A DNA stretch of 64,000 nucleotides from Wuchereria bancrofti (Eukaryota > Nematoda > Chromadorea > Rhabditida > Onchocercidae), in the NCBI GenBank assembly GCA_005281725.1, contig SSBO01000008.1, positions 2,701,180 through 2,765,179 on the forward strand, written 5' to 3'. Of the stretch, positions 53,101 through 64,000 are shown one piece after another. A model generated the notes under the pieces. That model was not told the DNA's origin and did not search any database. It saw nothing but the letters and a program-made list of their open reading frames with translations. The stretch's first letter is position 1. Every line of letters begins with the position of its first letter. Both the position numbers and the translations under genes were made by a program.

Positions 53101-56100
53101 TAAAACGAGGTGGTTCGTTGGAAGATGGCTTTTGAATTAAGCTACCATCTGAAAAGTTATACTTCAAAAATACATATAATTAATTAGAAATTAAAATTTC
53201 CATTAGTATTGTAGATCAAAAATATTGATTAGATATATCTAAATAATAGTTTAATTAAAAAAAATTTTTTTTTTTGAAATATTATACCATCTATTCTAAC
53301 AAATGATTTTGTAGTAGCTGAACCAGCAACATTCGTTGCAACACATCGATATGCACCTTCGTCATTCACATTTGCACCATTAATCTAAATATTTTTTTGA
53401 ATTTATTCATAATTTCAAATATAACAATTTCTTCAAAGTTGTTCTATGTTTAAAATTTTCAATTTATACTTCAATGTAAGTTGCTAAAATAGCAAATCCT
53501 TTCATACCATTACAAGTTAATAATAAAAAAAGAAAAATTATTCACCAATTAATATAATTTAAAAAATGAAAAGATATAACTTAAAAAAATAAAAACATTA
53601 ATATAATTAAAAAAAATGAAAAGAAAAAGTGAAAAAACATTTAAACAATTATTTTTAAAAGAATTAATATATTGGCTACTTGAACTATAAATGTTTTAAA
53701 TTTATTAAAAATTATATAAATGAAATATTGCAACAATTCAAACCTTCAACCGATAAGTACCAGCTGTCGCATCTATTTCCCATTGATAACGTGAATCATC
53801 ACGTAATATCATACCATCTTTAGACCTGAATCAAAAAATTTAAAAATTTTTGAGCTCTCAATTATTATACATATTCTATTACTAATAAAAGTGATATCAG
53901 TTATAAAAAAAAGTTATAAAGTGATATCATATATAAAAAAAAAAAAAAAACTTATGTATTAAATTTCAATCAAATTTACCATTTAATTGTTGGCATTGGA
54001 TCACCAACTACTTTACATTCTAAATCAATTGCGGAACCGGGATAAACTGTTATATCTTGAAGAGGAATGATAAATCGTGGTGCTTGACCTTCGACAAGCT
54101 TCTTTTCCAATTTTTCAATTGGTCCTACAAAAAATTCACGTAATTATTTAAAAAAAAATTTTCTAAAATTTGATCATTTCAAAATTAGTACTACCAAAAT
54201 TTGATTTAAACTAACTTTCAATATGTACAGTTGATTGTGTTCGTGCTTTTCCATTACAATTTTCAGCATCACAACGATAAATTCCTTCATCACTCATTGC
54301 GCATTCATCAATTGTCAATGTGCATAAACCGTCCGATGTATTTTCAATGTTTATTTTATTATTTGATCGTAGTAAAATTCCATTACGATACCTTTGAAGT
54401 TAAAAAAACAAATTAAAACTTTATATATAAATATTTTTGTGAAGATTTAATTTTTTTTTTAAATGGATATAAAAAATTAAAAGTATAAATATACCATCGA
54501 ATTTCTGGTTTTGGATCACCAATTACGGTACATTGTAAGATTAACTTATCACCACGTTCCAACCATTTATCCACCAAACCTTTGGTGAAAAATGGTTCTT
54601 CACCTTCTTTTTTAATTTCTTCTTTTATCTTACGAATAGATACCATACAAGCTGAATTACAGCTACCTATAATTAAATTCTATTAAAATTTGTTTTTTTT
54701 TTCTTCAAAAATCTAAATGGTATTAAATTATTATTTCATTAAGATTTAAATTTTCTCACTTAAAACAAAAAACTGCAAATTTCATGAAAATTTTATAAAA
54801 AAAATGAAATTTTGTAAAGAAAAAAATGAAAAAAATGAAATGAAATTTTGTAGTAAAATACTAGAAAAAAAAAAGAAATGGAAAATAAACAAATAAACAA
54901 ACAAACAAACAAACCAATATCATTGGTAGCAACACATCGATAAGCGCCATCATCCGATTCTGTACTATGATTAATTGTTAACAAACAGTTACCATCGTTA
55001 TCATTCTCGATGATAATACGACCATTACTTCGTAATGGTACTCCATCTTTATACCAAGTTATAGCTGCTTTTGGTGATGCATCAACTTTACAAGATAAAC
55101 GGATCGTCTCATCAATATCAGCAAATTTGTCCATAAGTGGTGGATTGAAACGTGGTGGAAATTCTTTTTTTGATACTATTTCTTCTTTTTCTTTTACTAA
55201 AAATTTGCACTTATTTTTATTTCAATTAAAACTAAAAATTTATTGGTTTAAAGTTAAAAATAATCAAATTAAAATATTGACTTTGAAATAATAAAATTGA
55301 AATATTAACTTTGAAATAATCAAATTAAAATATTAACTTTAAAAATTACTAACTTTGAATATTAAGATTTGATCTAGTATCAGTAGTACCAAATGTATTT
55401 GAAGCAGTACATTTATAGATACCAACATCATCGTCACAAAAATTACTAATTCGTACACGGCATGCTCCATCTGGTGTATTACGAATTTCGATACGATCTG
55501 ATTCTGTCAAAGTAATACCATCCTAAAAATTTCATAAAACAATTATTTGTTAATTTTAAATAACAAAATTATTTTCAAAACGTTGAAATAAATAATTACC
55601 TTTGTCCAAACAATATTAGCAATTGGTTTAGCATCTACATGACATTCAATTGTCGTAACTTGTCCCTCTAATATTCGTCGATCCCATAATGGTACATTGA
55701 ATTTTGGTGGATAACCTTCATCACTTTTTACTTTTCCAAGTTTTGAATCAGTTTGAATTAATTGTGATTCGCATTCTGTTTTGCCATGTTCATTAATTGC
55801 AACACATTTGATACGACCAATAAATGCTTCAGTAACATTTTCGATAATCATACTCCAATTACCATCACTTAAATCTTCAATTTTGATACCATCCAAATTT
55901 GACACATCTTGATTAGCAATTAACCTAAAATTAAAATATTATTAAGTGATAATGAACATTTACCACTGCTCATATATTGATTAAACTATAGGAATTGTCT
56001 AAAACTAATAAATAATCAGTTAATCTCAAAAAAAAAATTTTAATAAAATCAGAATACGTACCATTTAAGTGTAGGCTTCGGTATACCACGAACTTTAACA

Positions 56101-59100
56101 TTGAATTCAGCTTTAGTTCCAATTTCTGCTACAACATCTTTAAGCGGAATAACAAATTTCGGTGCTGATGGTAATTCTTCAGCGTCTAAAATTTGAACGT
56201 TGCATTCCGATTTCGATTCACCAGCCGAATTAATTGCTGAAACCGTGTATCTACCGGTATCTTTCTTCTTGCTATCCAGAATACGTAAAGTTGCTGTACC
56301 ATCTAATGCCATACGCATCACAACACGATCATTTTTAGTAATTTCAATGCCATCTTTATACCTGAAATATGATTTTTTTTTTTTTTTTTTTTAAATTTAC
56401 ATTTTTGTCAACATATCATTCCAATGGATTAATTTTAAGTTCCGTTGTATGTTATGCATTCATTATCTGTCTGTTTTTTTTTTGAAATGGAAATTTAAAT
56501 ATCCATAAAATAATCCTAAAATATAACCTTATATTTGTTTAAATCTAATATGATTAAAAAGTACAAACCATTTAAGTGTTGGTGTTGGCTCTCCGGATAC
56601 TTTACATTTCAAAGTTAAATTAGCACCTTCTGGTATAACAACATCTTCCAATGGTGTAATGAAAGTTGCTGCACTTATGATTGGTTCTATTTTCTTTGCT
56701 GAAAGTTATTGAAATTTTATCATTCATAATTTAATTTCAAAAATTTTCGAAAATCCGACAGAGACTACAAATGAAAATTTTTTGAAATTTAATTTTTTAC
56801 ACTATTTTCCTAAAAAGATAATTCAGTTAACAAATAAAATTTTACGTTTGACACGACTAATAGAGCCGCTTTGCACTTCGCCAAGTTTATTCGAGAGTAC
56901 GACACGATATGCGGCATCATCTGATGCTAAACTTTCCGGTATCGTTAAAGTGTATTCACCAGTTTCCGGATTTTCTGTCTGCAAAAATTAATTTTTCAAA
57001 ATTATATGCATAAAAAATGAATTAGATAATAAATAAACAAATGAATAACTGCCATATCTGTGTAAGATCACAATTATTTAAAATTTTTTTTATCTTACTA
57101 CATATTTCAGGATTAGAAAAAAAAAATTGATACATTTAAGAATGAAAAATTTGAAATACTAAAATAATTTGAAATACTAAAATAAAGTAAATAATTTAAT
57201 TAGCAGATACTTACAATTTGCACACGATCATCTGGCTTCATTTCTTGGCCATTTTTGAACCATTTAACAGTTTTTGGTTTTCCTTCAACTTTGATCGAAA
57301 GTTTAATCGGTTCACCTTCATTCACTTCAACATCTTTTAGATTTTCAAGAACTTTTAGCACATTAGGCTTTACAACAGTTAAATTAGCTGATGAATCACA
57401 GGTACCAGCTTTATTGCTTAGTGTTACCTGAAATAAATGAACTCATTAAAATCGATTGCAACTAATAATTGAATTACATTTATTCTATTTAATTAATACA
57501 AATTACTTTGCTTTTGCAAAATGATTCATTTAGAAGTTATTTAATTTATATTTTTTCTAATATACTGAAGAGATATAAGAATTCACCTTCTTTGATAGAT
57601 CAATGCAAAATTTATCTCTAATACTTTAAACTTCAAAATATTTTAATTTCAAAATTTAAATTTAGGGACTGAGATACCTTATAGGTAGCAGTATCGTCTA
57701 TTGATGCTTCAGGAACAATAAGTTCAAACTTTTTCGAAGTAATTTGTTTCGTGATTATCTTTGGTGAAGGTTTTATTTCTTGACCATTCTTATACCTAAA
57801 ATCAACAACAAAAATTATAATTGAAGAGGTCAAATAAAGATTTCAACTTTAAATATCAAATTAAAACAAAAATTTAATGGAAAATTAAACTTGTGCAAAT
57901 CGAATTTAAATTATTAATTGATAAAATGAGATTAAAATTTTACCATTTAACTTCTCGAACAGGTACATTTGTTTCAACTTTGAAAAGTTGCTCATCACCT
58001 TCATTAATTTCACAATCTTCTAGGCCTTTAACAATTTCAGGCTTCAAATCAACATCCACATTACCAGTACTTTGAACTTTGCCAACTTCATTAATTACTT
58101 CAACACTGTATGTACCTGCATCGGTAGTATCAATTTGTGGAATTGTTAAACGATACCTGGAAGAGCTAACTTTCATTTAAGCTTACACCGATCCTAAATA
58201 ATACTTAGAAGTTTTAAAAGTAGAATTAATTAAAATTTAGTTCAAGTTTTAATTAATAAGACAAGTGAAAATTTCATAAACTGTAATTAAAAGTGAATTA
58301 AAATGATTCGTTCATTCAAAATAAAATTGTAAATTAAATTGCTCACAATTGCTCATCAACTTTTTCAATTTTAGCTTCAACATTTTCCGGAAGTGCAACT
58401 CCATTTTTGAGCCATCGAACTTCAGTTGGTTCCTCTTCCACCTTAATTTCCAGTATCAATTGATCACCTTTCGCAATAACCTGAATAAACATGAATAATT
58501 CAATGTTTACATTTTGATTATCAAAATTTTTGTTTATTTTCTAATTTTTTTTTCGCTTTCATCGATTTAGACTTAATTTAACATCATTTATTTTAATCTA
58601 GAATTTAAAAAAGAAAAAGAATCAAGAGTTACCTGATCCTCTAAACCTTTAATAATTTTTGGTTGACCCTTTGATTTCTTCACTGTTAATTTCGCTGATG
58701 ATTCCAAATCTCCAGCGCTATTTGATAAGACAACCTAAAATTATAAAACATATTTGAAAAATAAGAAGATAGCTTTTTCTCACTAAATTACTATTAAATG
58801 GATTATGTGGAATCTGTGAAATTAAATCATTAAAATTTTTTAGGGACAATCGTAGAGTCTCAAAGAAATTAATTCCTTTCAAAAATCCTTTACAAATAAC
58901 AAAAAAAAAAAAAATTTCACATCAATATTTTAAGATTAACAAAAAGCATTAAAAATAATCAATTAATGATAAAATATATACTAGTAAAGAGTACTACTAC
59001 TTGAATAAGTTTATGATACCTTATAATCAGCTTTATCATCAATTTCAGCTTTCTTAATGATAAGTTGAAATCTTGTTGTATTATTTTTCATTTCGATTCG

Positions 59101-62100
59101 ACCACTTATAGCCTTAATTTCTTGTCCATTTTTATACCATTTAACAATTCGTGGATGAACATTTGTTTCAACCATAAATACTGCTTGTTCAGCTTCTATC
59201 ACTTCAACATCTTCCAATGGTATCAAAAAGTTTAGCTTATCTTCGACGACTATCTGGAAAAATTCTTTGATAAAATTTGAAATTAAAATAGAACTAATCA
59301 AATGTTTGATAGCAACAAAATAGTACAAATAAATATATTCAAATGTTATACATTATCAGTGATATAAATGTTACAATGATAATACTAATTAAATTGTAGA
59401 AACTGCTTTTGTGCTGATATCAGTGAGCTAATTAATAAAAGATTGATAACGGAGAGAGAGTGAAAAGTTTAGCTAACTGATAAAAGATTGATAATGAAGA
59501 GACAATAACAGTATTAGCAAAAATAATGAAAAAATAAGAGAAAACAAATTACCTCTCCTGAACTTTTAGCTTGACCTGCTTCATTTTGTACTTCAACCGA
59601 ATAAGTACCACTATCATCCAAAGTACATTTCTCGACTTTTAACACATAATTGTTATCATCAATCTTTTCTGTCTTAACTGTTTTACTTATTTCGCCTGAT
59701 AATAATTGCCCATTTTTATACCATTTTACAACTTTTGGCTCACCTTTAGTCTGTAAAATTAATTGATAAGTACTGCTATTTTCTTGGTTCATTTTTAAAA
59801 TTTTTTTAAAATTTGAAGGTGCTGAAAAAAGTTTAGCTAAACAAAAAATCTTCCAGACATTTCAAGTCAAATTTTAAATTTTGAAATTCTTCAAAATTAA
59901 AGAAAAACAAAAAGTGGTAAAGAAAATGAAGTAAATAACCTCAATAGCAATTTCCAAAGGTTTTCCAATTGCAATAAACTGATCCTCAATTCCTTTCTTA
60001 ATTGAAGGCTTTTCAATTGGTTTTTTAACTGTTAACGTACAACTAGATTCCACACTATCTTCATCATTTGAAAGTATAACCTGAAATTGATAAAGGAGTA
60101 AAATTTCAGTTCACTATTTCAAATGCTTAATATTTACGTAAAAAAAAAAAGAGGAATGGTAGAAATTTTTGCAAACCTTATAATCAAAAGCATCATCTTC
60201 TGTAGCACTGGATATTTCAAGTTGATAATTCTTATCATTGACTTCTTTCGGTTTTGCCTTATCACCTGAGCCAATTTCTCTACCATTTTTATACCTAAAA
60301 ATAAGCGTAAGTAACTGCTTGAAATACGTAAGAATAAATTTTGTGATTAAATTTTCGACCCCACTGTTACTTTACCGTAACAGGTAATGATAGCTTAAAC
60401 CGGTTTACTTACCATTTGACCGATTTCGGTGGCGTATTAACTTCGACGCCAAGTAATACTTTTTCACCAACATTAACAGATTGATTTTCTAGGCCTCTTA
60501 CGATAATTAACTTTGGTAATTTCACAGTTAACGCACAAGAAGAATCCACAGTTTCATCATCAGTGATAAGTACAACCTGAAATTGACAGGTTTAAAAGAT
60601 AAGACTGAGAAATGATAAGACTGATAAATAGACAACTGAATTTGATATGTGTCTTAGCAAATGATCGGATATTCAATAAATCCGCAAAATTACTGCTCTT
60701 AGCAATTTCAAAATTAAAATAAACAAAAAGGAAACTCTGATAAGTATGTTCTGATAAACAGAAAAAATTGAAACGTACTTTATAATCAGCAGTATCATCT
60801 TTACTTGCATCTGGTATTATTAGTTGATAAGTGTTATCATTGAGTTTATTTGGTTTAGCCTTATCACTTTCAGTGATTTCTTTGCCGTTCTTGTACCTGA
60901 AAATTTACATTTTAGATTTTCTTTGAATTATTGGTCGCATCACTAATTAGCTTAGAAAAATTAATTAACATTAAGAAATTTTTGAAAGATTATCATTTAC
61001 CATTTAACTTGTTTTGGAGGTAAATTAACTTCAATGCTTAGAACAGCTTTGGTACCAGCATCAATCGTTTGGTCCTCTAAACTTTTAGTAAATTCAATTT
61101 TTGGTAGTTTTACGGTAAGTTTGGCTGATGAATCGGCGTCACCTTCTTCATTTGACAACACAACCTGCAAATAAACTTAATCAAATCGTCATTAAAATTT
61201 GAGTAAACCGAAAAACATTCAAAAAATTTGAAATTAAAACTATATTAAATCAAAAATATTTGATGAGAAATTATTGAAAATTTTATCAGTTTCTAAAAAT
61301 TTTCCGTTGACATCTATTTACTCTATAGTGATCACTTTTGGATACTTAAAGTCATTTTTAAAATGTCAAACCTTATATTCAGCTTCGTCATCTTTCGTTG
61401 CCTTATCAATAATTAACTGATATTTGTTATCACCGACTTCCTTCGTTTCAACATCTTTTGCTTCCACGCCATTCTTGTACCTAAAAAAAATTCCCGAGTA
61501 CTTTACTCTTACAATAAGTTAACGATTTCGCATTTTCATTTCAATTGAATTGAACAATTCGCAACAAAAAGAACAAATTTCCTTTTTTTTTCAGATCAAA
61601 TAAAAATCAAAAAAAAAAAAAAAATCATAAATTTACAATTTGTTTAAAATCAGTTTTTTAAAAAACAAAAAATTTACTCCTTTCTATCATTTAGAATATT
61701 TTTTTTTCAAAAATTTCAAAATATACTAAAATTTATTTCAATTACTAACCATTTAACTTGTTTGATTGTTCCTTTAGTTTCCGCTTCAAATGTTACTTTT
61801 TCACCAACTTCAGCTGTTACTGGCTTTAATTTACTGATAATTTCTGGCTTTTCTGAAAATTTGTTTATAAAATTTGAAATGATTTATTCTATCAGAAGAA
61901 ATAATTATGAAATAATTACGGTACCTGCTTTTAGTGTAATATTTGCTTTTGATTCGATTGTTCCGGCATTGTTAGATACTTGTACGGTATATTCACCGGT
62001 ATCATTTTCCTTAATTTCATCAATTATTAATTGATATTTTCCATTACCAAGATCTTTCACCTCCATTATTTCATCATCTATTGGTATACCGGATTTTAAC

Positions 62101-63727
62101 CATTTAATCTGTTTCGGTGTATCATCTAATTCGACCTGAAAATTCAAATTTTAGCGTAAAAATATTTCGTTCGAAATGCATAAATTGCCATAGTTGTATG
62201 CATTATTTAAATTTTAGTTCGACTTAATTTATTTGAATTTTTGCAATTATTATTACAAGATGGAATTTTTTAATCCAAAATTTCATAATTCAATCTTGAA
62301 TTTTGATTTTTTTTTTCTCTTTTAAATTCATTGCAAAATAATTCTTGTTTTATGTTCTACAAAGTGAAACTGTCTACCTCAAGAACAAGTTTGGTTCCTT
62401 TCGGTACATTCTGATCCTGAAGACCTTTCCGAAATACTGGTGCTGTTTCGTGTTTGAATACGATTACTGCACATGATGACTCGACCGTTTCGGTATCAGT
62501 TGATAAAACTACACGATAAGTACCTTCATCTGAACTTTCCGCTTCATCAGTTTCTAAGCTATACTCATGTTCCGTAATTGTTTCCAGTTTTGTTCGTCTA
62601 AAAACATTTTTATTATTCCGTAATTTTACACGGAAAAATTTCTTAAAGATCACTAGATTATAAGCATGGAAAAACTAAAATCAATTTTGTTAAATTTCCA
62701 CCTTGAATCATCTGATCACAGATATTAGCTTATTTCAGTACAAATTTCTTAATCCTTTTTTCATCTTTCATCAATCTTCCTACTATCTCTTATCATTAAA
62801 TTATCAGTTTATCAAAAAAAAAAAAATTGATTCAAACTTGTTTGCTTTAATTTCATCCTTTCCGTGGAACCATCGTACTATTTTTGGTTTTCCTTCAACT
62901 TCGACAAACAATCGAATCTTAGTTCCAATTTCCACTTTCGTATCTGTTAAGCCTTTTTTCAGCTTTAAAGTTTCCAATTCTAAAATATTTCTAAGATATT
63001 AAAAGAATTTCAATCACTTTTTTTTTTTGTTTATTCTATAAAATTTTAATTTTAACCTTAACTCGAATACAGGTACTCTTATAATTTATATAACTTATCA
63101 TAGGTTTTATGCAAATTTTTGAGAAATTAAATTATAGAATTAATTGAAAATACTTCACCATTAACGGTTAATGGCGCTTTTGAACTCATCGATCCGGCGC
63201 TGTTTGTTGCTTCACATCGATAATTACCTTGATCTTCAACATCAACAGAATCAATCACTAAACGATTGGTACCATCCGGTAGATTTTCAATGCTGACGTG
63301 TTCATCAGATTTTAATTCTTCACCATCTCTAAACCATTTTACCTCTGGTACAGGAACACCAGCTACTCTAAAAAAATAAAATATATTAATCTCTAAAGAT
63401 AATATTATCAATGATACTTTGAACTGACTAATTATTCATCAAAATTTCTCACTTCGTTGTTACATATTCTTCAACAATTCAAAATTTTTCAAAAATTCCA
63501 TTAAGTACAAAGTTTATGAGATAAAAATTTTTAAATGATACTTACCGACATTCAAATGAAATTTGTTGCCCTTCAATAGCTTGAACTGCTTTTAATTCCT
63601 GTGCAAATTCTGGTGGAATTTCACTTTGCACTGGTACCTCAAAGTCATACCAAACATTTAACATAGCATCTGTACGTGCTGTACCGAATTTATTCTGCGC
63701 TTCACATCTGAATTCACCACTATCATC
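29886..63727 (-). CDS. unc-89: UNC-89 / obscurin: giant M-line Ig-FN3 protein with two kinase domains; 5' end outside window
   Basis: Muscle M-line giant of the titin/obscurin family. Seventy-four exons from 63727 down to the stop at 29886-29888 join with consistent phase to 11,844 bp, about 3,947 residues. Order: one partial and 23 complete Ig domains, FN3, two Ig, protein kinase 1, a non-conserved linker, Ig, FN3, protein kinase 2, C-terminus ending FAGPLF. Two kinases separated by a linker plus Ig and FN3 at the C-terminus identify UNC-89; twitchin and titin have a single kinase. Exon positions are given in the block entries below. The SH3, DH-PH and further Ig domains expected at the N-terminus must lie beyond 64000. 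C. elegans UNC-89 is needed for M-line and thick-filament organisation. No AATAAA was seen close after the stop. Confidence 0.95.
31079..31419. repeat. Tandem duplication of about 171 bp in a kinase-2 intron
   Basis: The stretch from 31079 (CTAAAATTAAAAACATTTAT) recurs from 31250, with about 90% similarity by eye. The unit includes the splice acceptor of the exon ending at 31078. Confidence 0.88.
32456..33463 (-). other. unc-89: unc-89 Ig and FN3 domains before kinase 2
   Basis: Exons: 33463-33309, 33226-33097 (Ig; VIFKCAVVGNP and YSCIASNEHG), 32991-32860, 32632-32456 (FN3; PAPPGRP, FITWEIP, YQFRVIAKNEFGWGSPS). Confidence 0.9.
33785..33934. repeat. 50 bp tandem repeat, 3 copies
   Basis: GACCAAGCAAATTTTCAAAT occurs at 33791 and 33841, with a variant (GAACAAACAAATTTTCAAAT) at 33891. 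It lies in the unc-89 intron 33765-33976. Confidence 0.9.
35812..35901. repeat. 23 bp tandem repeat, about 4 copies
   Basis: TTCCGATTTTCAAATATG starts at 35813, 35836, 35859 and 35882, almost without change. It lies in the unc-89 intron 35519-36211. Confidence 0.92.
40853..44693 (-). promoter_or_regulatory. unc-89: 3.8 kb intron inside kinase 1: candidate internal promoter
   Basis: By far the largest unc-89 intron in the window. In-frame with the next exon, an extra 5' extension starts with ATG at 40884-40882 (MASLSLNFNLSANR...), right after a CAG acceptor at 40887-40889. The intron holds a perfect 12 bp palindrome GTTCACGTGAAC with a CACGTG E-box at 43602-43613 in a CG-containing patch (43440-43620). 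C. elegans unc-89 is known to make short kinase-only isoforms. That this intron is their promoter here is inference. Confidence 0.4.
44889..45324. repeat. Imperfect fold-back repeat spanning a kinase-1 splice acceptor
   Basis: Arm 1 (44889-44967) and arm 2 (45247-45324) are reverse complements at both ends: CAAATACAG...AAACAAGACCTCA against TGAGGTCTTGTTT...CTGTATTTG, and AAGTAGAAAATGCTGCA against TGCAGCATTCTACTT. The central 30-35 bp do not match, and a CT microsatellite (44970-45005) lies in the loop. Confidence 0.75.
45327..45489. repeat. 15 bp perfect inverted repeat
   Basis: TAGCACAAGAAACTT (45327-45341) is exactly complemented by AAGTTTCTTGTGCTA (45475-45489), next to the larger fold-back repeat in the same intron. 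Confidence 0.8.
47311..49482 (-). other. unc-89: unc-89 FN3 domain followed by two Ig domains
   Basis: Exons: 49482-49390, 49285-49128, 48981-48744, 48527-48374, 48230-48091, 47921-47809, 47476-47311. FN3 hallmarks are LSWIPTK and YQFRVRAENIYGISDPSP. The two Ig domains follow (FRVxT-type strand with YQCIATNQYG, then IYSVVAINDAG). This FN3-Ig-Ig module leads directly into kinase 1. Confidence 0.9.
52660..52775 (-). other. unc-89: GC-AG intron of unc-89
   Basis: The donor reads GATGAAG|GCATAT (minus strand, GC at 52775-52774) and the acceptor TTTCAG|GTTTAT. Joined this way the Ig motif NDEGLYRVIATN is intact. The next GT (ATA|GTTTAG) would add 27 bases and put TAA in frame in the following exon. 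Confidence 0.75.
55261..55348. repeat. 29 bp tandem repeat, 3 copies
   Basis: AT-rich unit with core AAAATATTAACTTTGAAATA, repeated from 55261 to the splice donor region of the exon at 55354. Confidence 0.7.
57215..63727 (-). other. unc-89: unc-89 Ig array, distal part (cysteine-poor Ig domains)
   Basis: Exons: 63727-63546, 63367-63159, 62979-62838, 62597-62378, 62135-61925, 61852-61750, 61480-61372, 61164-61001, 60896-60779, 60576-60413, 60294-60177, 60077-59940, 59750-59553, 59253-59020, 58734-58633, 58480-58347, 58156-57944, 57795-57678, 57427-57215. After two ordinary Ig domains (YRCEATN) come about ten in which the usual cysteines are replaced: the F strand reads YKVVLSN or YSVEVQN and the B strand lacks Cys. 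The core Trp is constant (VKWYKNG). Introns fall inside the Trp codon (TG|G) or straight after the YK of strand F. Confidence 0.9.
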
Positions 63728-63780
63728 CTGTAAGTAAATTTCCAAAATTTCTTCTTCATAGAACGATTAAAATTCAAAAA

Positions 63781-64000
<220 letters not shown>

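Larger units (their letters stand above)
49629..56978 (-). other. unc-89: unc-89 Ig array, proximal part (canonical Ig domains)
   Basis: Exons: 56978-56846, 56698-56569, 56361-56062, 55924-55600, 55522-55354, 55196-54915, 54666-54495, 54391-54216, 54124-53980, 53825-53744, 53384-53288, 53148-53068, 52940-52776, 52659-52554, 52201-52030, 51883-51754, 51545-51346, 51215-51083, 50749-50643, 50506-50223, 50096-49985, 49812-49629. Most domains carry both Ig cysteines and the motif YRCVATN. Acidic or basic linkers (KEKEE, KIKEE) separate several domains. The intron 52660-52775 uses a GC donor. Confidence 0.9.

Noticed and set aside
29886..63727. Twitchin (unc-22) or titin as the identity of the Ig giant
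   Set aside because: Those have one kinase and FN3-FN3-Ig superrepeats; here there are two kinases with a linker and mostly Ig domains.

Overview
The window is nuclear DNA of a nematode. It is strongly AT-rich, and its genes are cut into many short exons by mostly 100-400 bp introns with T-rich acceptors. Gene content agrees: a two-kinase UNC-89/obscurin, a cuticlin-type ZP protein, a nematode-style globin and a ZO-1 homologue. The density and size of introns fit a spirurid/filarial-type worm better than Caenorhabditis, but that placement is inference.

Layout. 59-7383 (+): the C-terminal part of a ZO-1-like junction scaffold (PDZ2, PDZ3, SH3, guanylate-kinase-like, low-complexity linker, ZU5, terminal -NHF); the gene starts before the window. 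9569-9968 (+): a two-exon gene for an 87-residue secreted His/Pro/Gly/Tyr-rich peptide. 10899-16054 (-): a complete 12-exon cuticlin-like ZP-domain membrane protein with a tRNA-derived pseudogene in intron 1. 17795-23824 (-): a complete 9-exon globin with a roughly 270-residue N-terminal extension; a tRNA-Thr(CGU) gene lies inside its 2.6 kb intron on the opposite strand. 23825-29885: gene-free DNA with simple repeats and a hairpin. 29886-63727 (-): 74 exons of unc-89, coding about 3,947 residues up to the stop; the 5' part of the gene lies beyond the right edge. The right edge is a 220 bp tetranucleotide array inside an unc-89 intron.

All exon chains were joined by hand and keep reading frame from end to end, so the models are internally consistent, but they rest on splice-site reading only, with no transcript evidence. 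The five genes show no operon or pathway link: junction scaffold, cuticle or extracellular matrix, haem protein, and muscle M-line giant. The most interesting signals are in unc-89: a degenerate first kinase interrupted by a 3.8 kb intron with a second in-frame start (probable short isoform), a GC-AG intron, a fold-back repeat around a kinase splice acceptor, and a 171 bp duplication that copies another splice acceptor.
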